Positions 35,903 through 43,416 of a stretch of 64,000 bases of DNA are shown here, in pieces. The notes under the pieces are model-generated. The model made no database searches and was not told the origin of the DNA. It was given only the letters and a program-made list of their open reading frames with translations. How positions within the stretch are numbered: position 1 is the stretch's first letter; each line of letters starts with the position of its first letter. The stretch lies in contig CAVVOF010000004.1 in NCBI GenBank assembly GCA_963749905.1, forward strand, positions 124,001-188,000, given 5' to 3'. Position numbers and translations under genes: made by a program. This DNA comes from UBA10649 sp963749905. GTDB lineage: Bacteria > Actinomycetota > Actinomycetes > S36-B12.

Positions 35903-35962
35903 CCGACTGCTACGCGTTCCGTCGCAACGGCCGCCCGTTGCGACGGAACGCGTAGCAGTCGG
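35903..35962. terminator. 28-bp-arm hairpin after the TetR operon
   Basis: Arms 35903-35930 and 35935-35962 are exact reverse complements with a 4-base loop CCGC. It begins 6 bases after the TetR stop (35968), on the downstream side of that leftward operon and upstream of the kinase promoter. Likely a hairpin-only terminator; no T-tract follows. Confidence 0.7.
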
Positions 35963-35967
35963 GTGAG

Positions 35968-36552
35968 TCAGACGCGGCCATGGAGGTAGTGCGACACCAC
36001 CGGACCGATCGACGTCACCAGCTCCTCCGACGACGCGCGCGTCAGCCGCGGGAGTCGGACGACGTACCGGCCGAGGATCAGCCCGCCCATCGTCGACGCG
36101 ACAAGTTCGGCACGCCAGTCGCGCCGATCGTCCTGCGCGGCAACCTCGCGGACCACCGGCAGCAGTCCGCGGGTGAGCATCTCGCGCAGAGTCTCGGCGG
36201 CCCCTTCGTGCGTCAACGCGCTGCCGAGCAGGCCACGCAGCCGCTCCTGCATCTCCGGCCGGTCCCAGACCCCGAGCACCCGGCGCACCAGCTCTGGCCC
36301 GACCATGCGCGGGTCCGACGGCAGCCCGGCCAGGATCACCTGCGGGTCCACCGGCATCTGGATCGCGGCGTCGAAGAGCTCATCCTTCGTGCCGAAGTAG
36401 TGGTGGACGAGCGCCGGGTCCACGGCAGCCCGGGCGGCGATGCCACGGACGGTCGTGCGGGCGAAGCCCTTCTCCGCGAACTGCTCGCGGGCCGCGTCCA
36501 GGATGTCCTGGCGCGCCGTGCTCGCGCCCGGTCGACGGCCTCTCGCACTCAC
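35968..36552 (-). CDS. TetR/CecR-family regulator of the adjacent ABC exporter
   Basis: 194 residues from GTG 36552, overlapping the ATPase stop (GTGA). N-terminal HTH: ILDAAREQFAEKGFARTTVR, GIAARAAVDPALVHHYFGTK, then a C-terminal TetR ligand domain (VRRVLGVWDRPEMQERLRGL). The arrangement permease-ATPase-ATPase-TetR resembles the E. coli ybhFSR-cecR exporter locus. As last gene of the operon it probably represses it in the absence of ligand. Confidence 0.85.
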   Translation of the reverse strand: MSARGRRPGASTARQDILDAAREQFAEKGFARTTVRGIAARAAVDPALVHHYFGTKDELFDAAIQMPVDPQVILAGLPSDPRMVGPELVRRVLGVWDRPEMQERLRGLLGSALTHEGAAETLREMLTRGLLPVVREVAAQDDRRDWRAELVASTMGGLILGRYVVRLPRLTRASSEELVTSIGPVVSHYLHGRV

Positions 36553-37418
36553 GACGCGCGCGCCGCCCGGGCCAGTACCGTCATGCGCTCCTCGAGGGTC
36601 GCCGGCACCCGACGCACCTCCGGATCGACTCCGGCCGCCTCGATGACGCTGAGCACGTGCGCCGGATCCGCATCCGCCACCCGCACGGTCCGGCCCGCGA
36701 GCGTCACCGGCAGGCCGGCCGCCTCCAGCGCGCCGAAGGCCGCCGCCCAGTCCGGACAGGCCACCTCCACCGCGGTGGTGTCCCCGATCACGTCCTGCTC
36801 GCTGCCGGAGCCCACCAGCTGCCCATCGGACATGAGCAGCAGCCGGTCGCACTGCTGCGCCTCCTGCATGTAGTGGGTGGTGACGAGGACGCCCACGCCC
36901 TGCTCGGCCTGCGCGCGCACGGTGTCCCACAGGTCCGCGCGGGCGAGCGGCTCGACGCCGGAGGTCGGCTCGTCGAGCATCAGCAGCGGCGGGGTGTGCT
37001 GAAGCGCGCACGTGAAGGCGAGTCGCCGCTGGGCGCCCAGCGGGAGGGCGCTGACGAGGACGTCCGCATACGACGCCAGCTCCGGCGGCAGCTCGGCCGG
37101 CGGAACGCCGTACGCGCCGGCCATGAATGCCAGGTTCTCGGTCACGGTCAGGTCGGCGTACAGGCCCAGCCCCTGCGGCACGTAGCCCACCTTCGCCCGC
37201 GCGTTCCGGTCCGGCTCCCCGCCCATGAGCGTGGTCCGTCCTTGCGTCGGCGCGAGCAGTCCGAGCAGCAGCCGCATCAGGGTGGTCTTGCCCGCGCCGT
37301 TCGCGCCGAGCAGCCCGACCACCTCGCCTGGCTGCACGTCCATCGACACGGAGTCGACGGCCGTGAAGTGGCCGAAGCGGTGAGTGACGTCCTGCGCGGA
37401 TACGAGTGGCCCGGTCAT
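36549..37418 (-). CDS. ABC-2 exporter ATP-binding protein, second of a tandem pair
   Basis: 289 residues, ATG 37418 overlapping the stop of the first ATPase gene (ATGA). Walker A GANGAGKTT, Walker B LLMLDEPTSGVEP and H-loop VTTHYMQEA are clear. The signature helix is degenerate: ALPLGAQRRLAFTCAL where LSGGxxRR is expected, and Glu replaces Asp in the D-loop (GVEP). This matches the idea that in the tandem pair one nucleotide site is non-canonical. In E. coli the two halves are fused as YbhF; here they are separate overlapping genes. Confidence 0.85.
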   Translation of the reverse strand: MTGPLVSAQDVTHRFGHFTAVDSVSMDVQPGEVVGLLGANGAGKTTLMRLLLGLLAPTQGRTTLMGGEPDRNARAKVGYVPQGLGLYADLTVTENLAFMAGAYGVPPAELPPELASYADVLVSALPLGAQRRLAFTCALQHTPPLLMLDEPTSGVEPLARADLWDTVRAQAEQGVGVLVTTHYMQEAQQCDRLLLMSDGQLVGSGSEQDVIGDTTAVEVACPDWAAAFGALEAAGLPVTLAGRTVRVADADPAHVLSVIEAAGVDPEVRRVPATLEERMTVLARAARAS

Positions 37419-38233
37419 GGCGCCACCGTCCGACCCGAGGCCAGCGTGGCCGCGACCACGGTGTCCTCCATGTCCGGGACGACCACCTCGCCCGCGGCGG
37501 CCGACTCGCCCGCGGGCCACCATTCGTGGAACCGACGTCCCCGGCGCCACGCGAACTCGCGTCGAACGGGCGCATCGACGACAGTGACCGTCCCGGGGGC
37601 TGCGCCGAGCACCTCGTCCGGCGTGCCCGCGAGCAGCGGCCGACCCCGGTCGAGCACGAGCAGCCGCGCCGCGCGTTCCGCCTCGTCGAGGTAGGTGGTC
37701 GACATCAGCACGGATGTGCCGACGGCAGCGGACTCGGCCACCAGCCGCCACAGCTCCACGCGGCTGACCGGGTCCACCCCGGTCGTCGGCTCGTCGAGCA
37801 CGAGCAGCGACGGCCGGTGCAGCGCGGCCATCACGAAGCCGAGCTTGCGGCGCATGCCGCCGGACAGGTTGCGGGCGACGCGGTCGCGCACGTCGTCAAG
37901 ATCCGCGCGCGCGAGCAGCCGGTCGGCTCGGGCCGCGAGCGTCTCAGCGTCGAGGCCGTACACCGATCCGACGAAATCGACGTTCTCCTGGACGGTGAGG
38001 TCCTTCCAACTGCCCGACGAGGCGGGCAGGTAGCCGATCTGCTCCGGTGGTGGAGCCTCGACCCGTCCGGCGTCCAGCACCACCTCGCCGACCAGTGCCC
38101 GCAGCAGGGTCGTCTTTCCTGCGCCATCGCCACCGACGACCATCGTGACCTGCCCCGGCGGCACCACGAGGGTCACGTCGTCGAGCGCCATGACGCTCCC
38201 GAACCGCACGGTGGCGTCGAACACCCCAGCCAT
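37415..38233 (-). CDS. ABC-2 exporter ATP-binding protein, first of a tandem pair
   Basis: 272 residues, ATG 38233, overlapping the permease stop by one base (TGATG). Walker A GGDGAGKTTLLRAL, canonical signature LSGGMRRKLGF, Walker B LLVLDEPTTGVDPVSR, H-loop STTYLDEAE (Tyr in place of His in the usual THYL). A C-terminal extension of about 60 residues resembles that of DrrA-type drug exporters. A long frame that joins this protein to the permease arises from the permease frameshift and is not a real fusion. Confidence 0.85.
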   Translation of the reverse strand: MAGVFDATVRFGSVMALDDVTLVVPPGQVTMVVGGDGAGKTTLLRALVGEVVLDAGRVEAPPPEQIGYLPASSGSWKDLTVQENVDFVGSVYGLDAETLAARADRLLARADLDDVRDRVARNLSGGMRRKLGFVMAALHRPSLLVLDEPTTGVDPVSRVELWRLVAESAAVGTSVLMSTTYLDEAERAARLLVLDRGRPLLAGTPDEVLGAAPGTVTVVDAPVRREFAWRRGRRFHEWWPAGESAAAGEVVVPDMEDTVVAATLASGRTVAP

Positions 38234-39286
38234 CAGACGGTCACCTCGGACTTCGATGCGTGGCCCTTCGCCCGCCGTCCGGGGGCGAGGTTGCGGCGGT
38301 AGCGGAGGAGCGCGCCGGTGAAGACCACGACCGCCATGACGGCGAGCACGAGCATCGCCGGCCAGAGCGGTGTCGATGCCGGCGCCGCGGAGCATGACCC
38401 CCTGCGAGAACATCGTGAAGTAGGTCAGCGGCAACAGGTAGCTGATCCAGCGCACCGCCCACGGGATCGCCTCGAGCGGGAAGATCATCCCCGACAGCAG
38501 GATCTGCGGCAGCAGGAAGAAGAACGCGGTCTGGATCGCCTGCCCGGTGGTCTGCGAGATGGTCGAGATGAAGACGCCGAGACCCAGGACGACGAACAGG
38601 AACTCCGCGGCTCCGACAGCGAACAGCCATGGACTCCCGTTGAACGGCACCCCGAACAGCCACATGCCCAGCAGCGTGACGATGATCATGTCGATCGACG
38701 CGACGATGAAATACGGCGTGATCTTGCCGAGGATCACCGACGACGGCTTGATCGGCATCACCGCCAACTGCTCCAGCGTGCCGGTCTCGCGTTCCCGGAC
38801 CATGCCGATGCTGGTGATGATCGTGCCGATGAACGTCAGGATCAGCCCGATGATGGCCGGCACCATCACCCAGGCCGTGTCGAGGTCGGGGTTGTACAGC
38901 ACCTCGATGGTGACCTGGTCGCCGAACTTGTTGAGCACGCTCACCGCAGACTGAGCGGTGAACAGGGACGACCCGTCGACGAGCGCCAGCGCCGGCGGTG
39001 CGTCGCCGGTGACGATGGCGACGTCGACCTCGTTGTCCTGGATCATCGACTCGGCGTCGGCCTGCGTGTCCGCGGTCGAGATGACGATCACGTCGAATAC
39101 GTCCGGCAGCAGGGCGGCTGCCTGCTCCGCCTGCGGCCCGACGACCGCCGTCCTGATCGACGTCACCGTGAAATTGGCCGCGTAGCCGAAGACGACCAGC
39201 AGCAGGATCGGCATCACGACGAGCATGCCGAGGGTCCGCCGGTCCCGTCGCAGCTCCCGGAACTCCTTGAGGATCATCGCGCGCAT
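38233..39286 (-). pseudogene. ABC-2 exporter permease (YbhS/DrrB-like) with a late frameshift
   Basis: ATG 39286. The first helix (MLVVMPILLLVVFGYAANF) is followed by a large outside domain (to about residue 165), then five helices with the ABC-2 signature around REIGTLEQLAVMPI-like MVRERETGTLEQL and LSGMIFPLEAIPWAVRWISY. After MLRGAGIDTAL (about 38365) the frame goes wrong; the next frame gives the expected last helix LWPAMLVLAVMAVVVFTGAL and basic tail ending at TGA 38233, which overlaps the ATPase start. Corrected length is about 351 residues, normal for the family. Exports hydrophobic or cationic compounds in related systems; substrate unknown. Confidence 0.8.
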
Positions 39287-39349
39287 GCCTCGACGCTAGT
39301 CCTCGGCGCGATGAAGTCAACCGTTGTTGAATTCCGGAGTTCCCCTTCG

Positions 39350-39411
39350 TTGAGTGCGGGGTTGTTGCGGTATCCAGGGGCCTGGAACCGACAACAACTC
39401 CGCACTCAACA
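39350..39411. repeat. Palindromic gene-end repeat, copy 1
   Basis: Outer arms GTTGAGTGCGGGGTTGTTG (39350-39368) and CAACAACTCCGCACTCAAC (39393-39411) pair with one G-T wobble; the inner part pairs further with one bulge on each side. It lies 8 bases after the stop of the PepSY-type gene and upstream of the exporter permease, so it may end the former transcript. The same arms recur at 48629-48692 with a related loop. Confidence 0.75.
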
Positions 39412-39419
39412 GGGTGGGG

Positions 39420-40127
39420 TCAGGCCGTGGCGGACGCGGCGGCCGCGTCGTCCGAGTGCGGGCCACGCGGACCACGCGGACCACCTGGCCCGCGACCCAT
39501 CGGGCCCTCCTGCTCACCGGTGATCGCGAAGCCCTCGTCGAGGAACACCATCAGGTGCGACCCATCCGCCGCACGCAGGTGCGCCTCGTACACGCCCTGC
39601 CCATCGGCATCCGTCTCCATCCGCATGATGGTCGCGTCCGGGTACTTCGCCTCGACGGCCGCCCGCACCTTCGCGGCGGCGTCACCCTCCAGCGGAGTCT
39701 CGTCGGGACGCTGGCCGCCCGGGCCGCCGTGCCCACCGCGGCCACCCGGGCCCATCCGACCCTCCTGCTCGCCGGTGATCGCGAAGCCCTCGTCCAGGAA
39801 CACCATCAGGTGCGACCCATCCGCCGTGCGCAGGTGCGCCTCGTACACGCCCTGCCCATCGGCATCCGTCTCCATCCGCATGATGGTCGCGTCCGGGTAC
39901 TTCGCCTCGACGGCCGCCCGTACCTTCGCGGCGGCGTCACCAGTGAGCTCCTCCTCCATCGGCCGGTCCGCCGGCACGACCTGAGCGGAGTCGCCGTTCG
40001 TGGCGCCCGGACTGGGTGTGCCGTCCGCTGCGTTGGCCGACGCGGTGCCGAGCAGGGCGACGATCGCGAGCGCCGATGCGCCGGCCCCCGCCACAATCCC
40101 GACGCGGGCCTTCTTGTTGATGTTCAT
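39420..40127 (-). CDS. Secreted PepSY-like protein with two near-identical repeats
   Basis: 235 residues, ATG 40127. Signal peptide ending near ASANA (residue 33). Two 60-residue domains (about 62-121 and 147-206) share AAAKVRAAVEAKYPDATIMR, ADGQGVYEAHL and HLMVFLDEGFAITGEQEG, the alpha-beta layout of PepSY-type protease-inhibitor or regulator domains. A Gly/Arg/Pro-rich linker and tail surround them. The gene is divergent from the PspC/LiaF gene and near the PspC kinase, which suggests an envelope-stress role; that is inference. The two units differ by one residue, a sign of recent duplication. Confidence 0.75.
   Translation of the reverse strand: MNINKKARVGIVAGAGASALAIVALLGTASANAADGTPSPGATNGDSAQVVPADRPMEEELTGDAAAKVRAAVEAKYPDATIMRMETDADGQGVYEAHLRTADGSHLMVFLDEGFAITGEQEGRMGPGGRGGHGGPGGQRPDETPLEGDAAAKVRAAVEAKYPDATIMRMETDADGQGVYEAHLRAADGSHLMVFLDEGFAITGEQEGPMGRGPGGPRGPRGPHSDDAAAASATA
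39507..39941 (-). repeat. Intragenic tandem duplication, 180-bp units
   Basis: Units 39507-39686 and 39762-39941 are offset by 255 bases (85 codons) and differ at only 5 of 180 positions, three of which lie in two adjacent codons or are silent. The 75-base linkers are not similar. Near identity at DNA level shows a recent duplication or ongoing gene conversion inside the PepSY-type gene. Confidence 0.85.
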
Positions 40128-40213
40128 GGTTCCGTCCTCTCATCGTCTCGTTGCTGACATCAGGGAGCGTGCGGCATCCGCTTTCGCGGACGATGGGGTG
40201 AGCGTCAGCGCCG

Positions 40214-40235
40214 TGTAAGAGACCGAACGCTTACA
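40214..40235. promoter_or_regulatory. TGTAAG-N10-CTTACA inverted repeat in a divergent promoter
   Basis: TGTAAG (40214-40219) and CTTACA (40230-40235) form an inverted repeat between the divergent PepSY-type and PspC/LiaF genes, 86 bases upstream of the first. The spacing is that of a dimeric regulator; I cannot name the protein. It is close to the TCAGGGT direct repeat, so the region may bind two regulators. Confidence 0.4.
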
Positions 40236-40266
40236 AACGGGAGTCCGCGGCCATCCGGGAGCAAGT

Positions 40267-40284
40267 TCAGGGTTGGATCAGGGT
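40267..40284. promoter_or_regulatory. TCAGGGT direct repeat upstream of PspC/LiaF gene
   Basis: TCAGGGT at 40267-40273 and again at 40278-40284, 11 bases start to start and so on one face of the helix, 46 bases upstream of the PspC/LiaF start codon. Same heptamer as the inverted repeat at 35865-35881 before the PspC kinase. Candidate site for the linked LuxR regulator. Confidence 0.5.
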
Positions 40285-40329
40285 GCATCCCCGATGTGCC
40301 GAGGGTGCCGACGGGAGGACCGTGGAGGC

Positions 40330-41592
40330 ATGACAACGAACACTGAGTACACCCAGCCAGGCGCCCCTCCCCCATTGCCTCCGGCACCCCGCCCTCCGCT
40401 GCGCCGCAGTCGGCAGGACCGGGTCATCGCCGGCGTGGCGGGCGGGTTCGCCCGGTGGCTGGGCATCGATCCCGTCATCGTCCGCGTCATCCTCGTGGTG
40501 CTCGCCATCTTCGGCGGCAGCGGCCTGCTGCTGTACGTGATCGGCTGGCTCTTCATCCCGGATGAGGGCGCGACCAACAGCGAGGCCGAGCGGTTCATCG
40601 AGCGGTCCCGCACTCCCGGAAGCACGGCCCGCACCGTGCTCATCGTCGTCGGCGTGGTGATCGCCGTGATCATCTTCGCCAACGTCATCGGCTTCGCCTT
40701 CGGCGACTGGGGCGGCTTCGGGTCGTTCCTGCTGCTGCTCGCCGTCGGCGCCGTGGTGCTCTACCTGGCGACGCGTACGCCGTCGACCACGACGACCTAC
40801 GGCGCGGTACCGCCCGGCGCCGAGCCCCCGCCCACTGCGGAACTCGACCCGGCCGCACAGGTGCCGCCGGCGCCGACCGCCTATGCATACGGCGGCTCCG
40901 GCTCGTACCCGGGCTACGTGGCCCCGGTGCCCGCGCCGATGCCGCCGATGCCGCCCCGGCCGCGCAGCTACCTGGGCCTGATCACGCTGAGCGTCGCCGT
41001 GCTCGTCACCGGCCTCCTGGTCTCCTTCCAGGTCACCGGACTGACCGACTTCGCCCCGGTGGTCGTCCCAGGCGTGGCCCTGGCCATCCTCGGCACCGGC
41101 ATCCTGGTCGGCGCGTGGATGGGCCGTGCCCGGTGGCTGCTGTGGTTCGCCATCCCCACCCTGTTCGTCACGATGATCGCCTCCTTCGTCCCGTCCGACT
41201 TCGACGGCCGGATCGATGCGAACTTCGGCTCCGGGGTCGGCGAGCGCACGTACGCACCGGTGACGGTGCTCGACGCTGCCCGGCCCCATGAGCTCGGCCT
41301 CGGATCCATGACCATCGATCTGACGGATCTGGTGATCCCCGCCGGCGTCACGACCGTCCCGGTCGAGGCGTCCGTCGGGCTGGGCGAACTCGTGGTGATC
41401 GTCCCCGACGACGCCCGCGTCCTGGTGGACGCCGACGTCCAGCTCGGCGAGCTCCGGATCGACGGGGTCGCCAGGGACAACGACCCGAGCCCGTCCTTCG
41501 AGGGCGAGCTTCCCGGCGGGCCGCTTGACGGTCCCGTGATCGACCTGACCCTGCAGTCCAACCTCGGAGCCGTGGAGGTGTCCCGTGCGTAG
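40330..41592 (+). CDS. PspC-domain membrane protein with LiaF-like C-terminus
   Basis: 420 residues, ATG 40330 with GGAGG-like GTGGAGG just upstream. A Pro-rich start is followed by a PspC domain (RQDRVIAGVAGGFARWLGID, VVLAIFGGSGLLLYVIGWLF), two more helices, a Pro/Gly/Ala linker with PPMPPMPPRP, three helices and an outside beta-sheet domain (SMTIDLTDLVIPAG ... VDADVQLGELRIDGV) like the C-terminus of LiaF/DUF2154 proteins. Such proteins sense or damp envelope stress together with PspC-type kinases, which fits the kinase-regulator pair 4.5 kb away and the shared TCAGGGT boxes. Overlaps the next gene by 8 bases. Confidence 0.82.
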   Translation: MTTNTEYTQPGAPPPLPPAPRPPLRRSRQDRVIAGVAGGFARWLGIDPVIVRVILVVLAIFGGSGLLLYVIGWLFIPDEGATNSEAERFIERSRTPGSTARTVLIVVGVVIAVIIFANVIGFAFGDWGGFGSFLLLLAVGAVVLYLATRTPSTTTTYGAVPPGAEPPPTAELDPAAQVPPAPTAYAYGGSGSYPGYVAPVPAPMPPMPPRPRSYLGLITLSVAVLVTGLLVSFQVTGLTDFAPVVVPGVALAILGTGILVGAWMGRARWLLWFAIPTLFVTMIASFVPSDFDGRIDANFGSGVGERTYAPVTVLDAARPHELGLGSMTIDLTDLVIPAGVTTVPVEASVGLGELVVIVPDDARVLVDADVQLGELRIDGVARDNDPSPSFEGELPGGPLDGPVIDLTLQSNLGAVEVSRA

Positions 41593-41803
41593 GCATTCGC
41601 TCGATGTGTTCTCGCTGCTGTCCGGCCTGCTCGTCCTCTCGTTCGCCGTCGCGTACCTGGTGGGCGCGGTGACCGACTTCCGGCTCGACGGCCGACTGGC
41701 CTTCCCCCTGCTGCTCGTCGGACTCGGGGTGGCCGGCCTGGCGGGGGCGCTGGTCGCCCAGCGTCGCTCGGACCGTCAGCTCGACGCCGGTATCGACACG
41801 TAG
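41585..41803 (+). CDS. Small two-helix membrane protein
   Basis: 72 residues, GTG 41585 inside the end of the PspC/LiaF gene, so translationally coupled. Two helices (FSLLSGLLVLSFAVAYLVGA and LAFPLLLVGLGVAGLAGALV) joined by TDFRLDGR, then a short charged tail. No family name known to me; small proteins of this form often follow PspC genes in actinobacteria. Probably a subunit or modulator of the same envelope system. Confidence 0.7.
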   Translation: MRRHSLDVFSLLSGLLVLSFAVAYLVGAVTDFRLDGRLAFPLLLVGLGVAGLAGALVAQRRSDRQLDAGIDT

Positions 41804-41816
41804 CCCTCCCTCCGAT

Positions 41817-41868
41817 GCATCGTCACCCCTGGCGGGACGTCAACTCCCTGAGCCACGGGTGACGATGC
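41817..41868 (+). terminator. Stem-loop terminator after the PspC operon
   Basis: GCATCGTCACCC (41817-41828) pairs exactly with GGGTGACGATGC (41857-41868); inside, TGGC/GCCA and GGGA/TCCC extend the stem after a single mismatch. It starts 13 bases after the stop at 41803 and ends 28 bases before the next gene. No T-tract. Confidence 0.7.
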
Positions 41869-41896
41869 GTCGCGGTGAGGGCCTAGCCTCGGGAGC

Positions 41897-42517
41897 GTGG
41901 CTCGCTACCTCGACGTGCACCCGGACAACCCCCAGTCCCGACTGATCACCCAGGCCGTCGACCTCGTCCGCAGGGACGGGGTCATCGCCTATCCCACCGA
42001 CTGCTGCTACGCCCTCGGCTGGCGCCTCGGCAGCGCGCCCGCCCTCGAGCGGGTACGGGAGATCCGCCGCCTCGACGAGCGGCATCACTTCACCCTCGCC
42101 TGCCACGACCTGTCCCAGGCCAGCCAGTTCGGCTACCTCACGAACTCCGCCTTCCGGGCGGTCAAGGCCTGCATCCCCGGTCCGTACACCTTCATCCTGC
42201 CCGCGACCAAGGACGTCCCGAAGCGGCTGCAGCACCCGAAGAAGGCGACCGTCGGCGTGCGGGTGCCCGCCGACCCGGTGGCGCAGGCCCTGATCGCCGA
42301 GCTCGGCGAGCCACTGGTGACCACGACGCTCCAGCTGCCGGGAGACGACGCACCCTTGACCCTCGGCTGGGACATCAAGGAACGGCTCGACGGGACCATC
42401 GACGCGGTCCTCGACGCGGGCGAGCGCGGCGTCGACGAGACCACCGTCGTCGACCTGACCGGCAGCGAGCCCGAAGTGATCCGCTACGGGCTCGGGGACG
42501 CGACCCGGTTCGAGTAG
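41897..42517 (+). CDS. YciO/YrdC/Sua5-family protein (threonylcarbamoyl-AMP synthase-like)
   Basis: 206 residues, GTG 41897. The YrdC-fold motifs are present: GVIAYPTDCCYALGWRLG, LDERHHFTLACHDLSQASQ, GPYTFILPAT, and TVGVRVPADPV. The wording RLDERHHF and PTDCCYALG follows the YciO branch, whose members have weak threonylcarbamoyl-AMP synthase activity and may not be the main tRNA t6A enzyme. Single gene, convergent with the SRPBCC gene six bases away. Confidence 0.85.
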   Translation: MARYLDVHPDNPQSRLITQAVDLVRRDGVIAYPTDCCYALGWRLGSAPALERVREIRRLDERHHFTLACHDLSQASQFGYLTNSAFRAVKACIPGPYTFILPATKDVPKRLQHPKKATVGVRVPADPVAQALIAELGEPLVTTTLQLPGDDAPLTLGWDIKERLDGTIDAVLDAGERGVDETTVVDLTGSEPEVIRYGLGDATRFE

Positions 42518-42522
42518 GCCGC

Positions 42523-43014
42523 TCAGCCCTCGAGCAGGAGCGCCTCGATCTGACCCATCGCGGCCAGCAGACCCTCCTCCACGCCCATCTGCAGCAGTTG
42601 CTCGAGCGACTCGAGGGACGGGAACTCCGAGACCATCGTCATCACGACGCCGCCGCCGACGCGCTCGGCCAGGGTCACCCGCATCACCATCGAGGGCATG
42701 CCCTCGACCGCGTGCGTGGGGTCGTCGCCGAAGCCGTCCTCCACCACGAGCAGGCGCGGCGCCTCCACCTCGAGCACTCGCCACCAGCCGCGATGGACGT
42801 CACCCTCGGGACCGGTCATGTAGTACGTGACGACCCCGCCCGCGCGCAGGTCGTGCTGCTCGACGGTCGCCGGGTACGTCGGCGGACCCCACCAGCGCTC
42901 GAGCTGCCGCGGGTCGGCCCACAGCCGCCAGCCGCGGTCCACCGGGACGTCGTACTCGGCCGTGACGGTCATCGTCAGGGCCTCGAGATCCTTGTGCACT
43001 CCGGTCACGCTCAT
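42523..43014 (-). CDS. SRPBCC/AHSA1-type domain protein
   Basis: 163 residues, ATG 43014 overlapping the ArsR-type regulator stop (ATGA). The START-like fold is shown by EYDVPVDRGWRLWADPRQLE, RWWGPPTYPATV, and MRVTLAERVGGGVVMTM followed by a long C-terminal helix. This family binds small hydrophobic ligands; pairs of ArsR-type repressor plus AHSA1 protein are very common in actinobacteria. Ligand unknown. Confidence 0.85.
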   Translation of the reverse strand: MSVTGVHKDLEALTMTVTAEYDVPVDRGWRLWADPRQLERWWGPPTYPATVEQHDLRAGGVVTYYMTGPEGDVHRGWWRVLEVEAPRLLVVEDGFGDDPTHAVEGMPSMVMRVTLAERVGGGVVMTMVSEFPSLESLEQLLQMGVEEGLLAAMGQIEALLLEG

Positions 43015-43370
43015 GCTCTGCCTTCCTCGGGTTCGTCGGCGAGCAGTTCGCCGATCCGGTCGAAACGGTCGCGCCAAAGGCGTTCGTAGTCGTCGAGCAG
43101 GGCCCGGGCACGCTGGATGGCCGTGACACGTGCGACCACCCGTTGCTCCCGTCCCTGTCGGCGCTTGGCGACCAGACCGGCGCCCTGCAGGACGGCCACA
43201 TGCTTCTGCACGGCCGTCATGCTCATCGGATACCGGCGCGCCAGGTCGGAGATCGACTCCTCCTGGTCCAGCACCCGGCGGACGATGTCCCGACGCGTGG
43301 CGTCGGCGAGGGCGTGGAACACCCGGTCCACGTCCGCGTCGCTGAGCGCTTCGATCTGATCTACAACCAT
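43011..43370 (-). CDS. ArsR-family (SmtB-like) repressor paired with SRPBCC protein
   Basis: 119 residues, ATG 43370. Winged helix: RVFHALADATRRDIVRRVLD, ISDLARRYPMSMTAVQKHVA, VLQGAGLVAKRRQGREQRV. No metal-binding cysteines are seen, as in the non-metal subgroup linked to AHSA1 proteins. The start codon lies inside an 18-bp palindrome, so the gene is probably autorepressed and perhaps has a very short or no leader. Confidence 0.85.
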   Translation of the reverse strand: MVVDQIEALSDADVDRVFHALADATRRDIVRRVLDQEESISDLARRYPMSMTAVQKHVAVLQGAGLVAKRRQGREQRVVARVTAIQRARALLDDYERLWRDRFDRIGELLADEPEEGRA

Positions 43371-43379
43371 TTGGTTGTA
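43362..43379. promoter_or_regulatory. Operator palindrome over the ArsR start codon
   Basis: TACAACCA (43362-43369) and TGGTTGTA (43372-43379) form an inverted repeat with a 2-base centre. The ArsR-type gene's ATG (43370-43368) is within it. Binding there would block both transcription and access to the start. Confidence 0.6.
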
Positions 43380-43416
43380 TTTAACCACCCGCCCGTGCGC
43401 ACGGCAAGATGCCTCC

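Noticed and set aside
37415..39286. 623-codon frame that looks like a permease-ATPase fusion
   Set aside because: The join region is out-of-frame sequence; the true last permease helix and stop are in the next frame and the ATPase has its own ATG.
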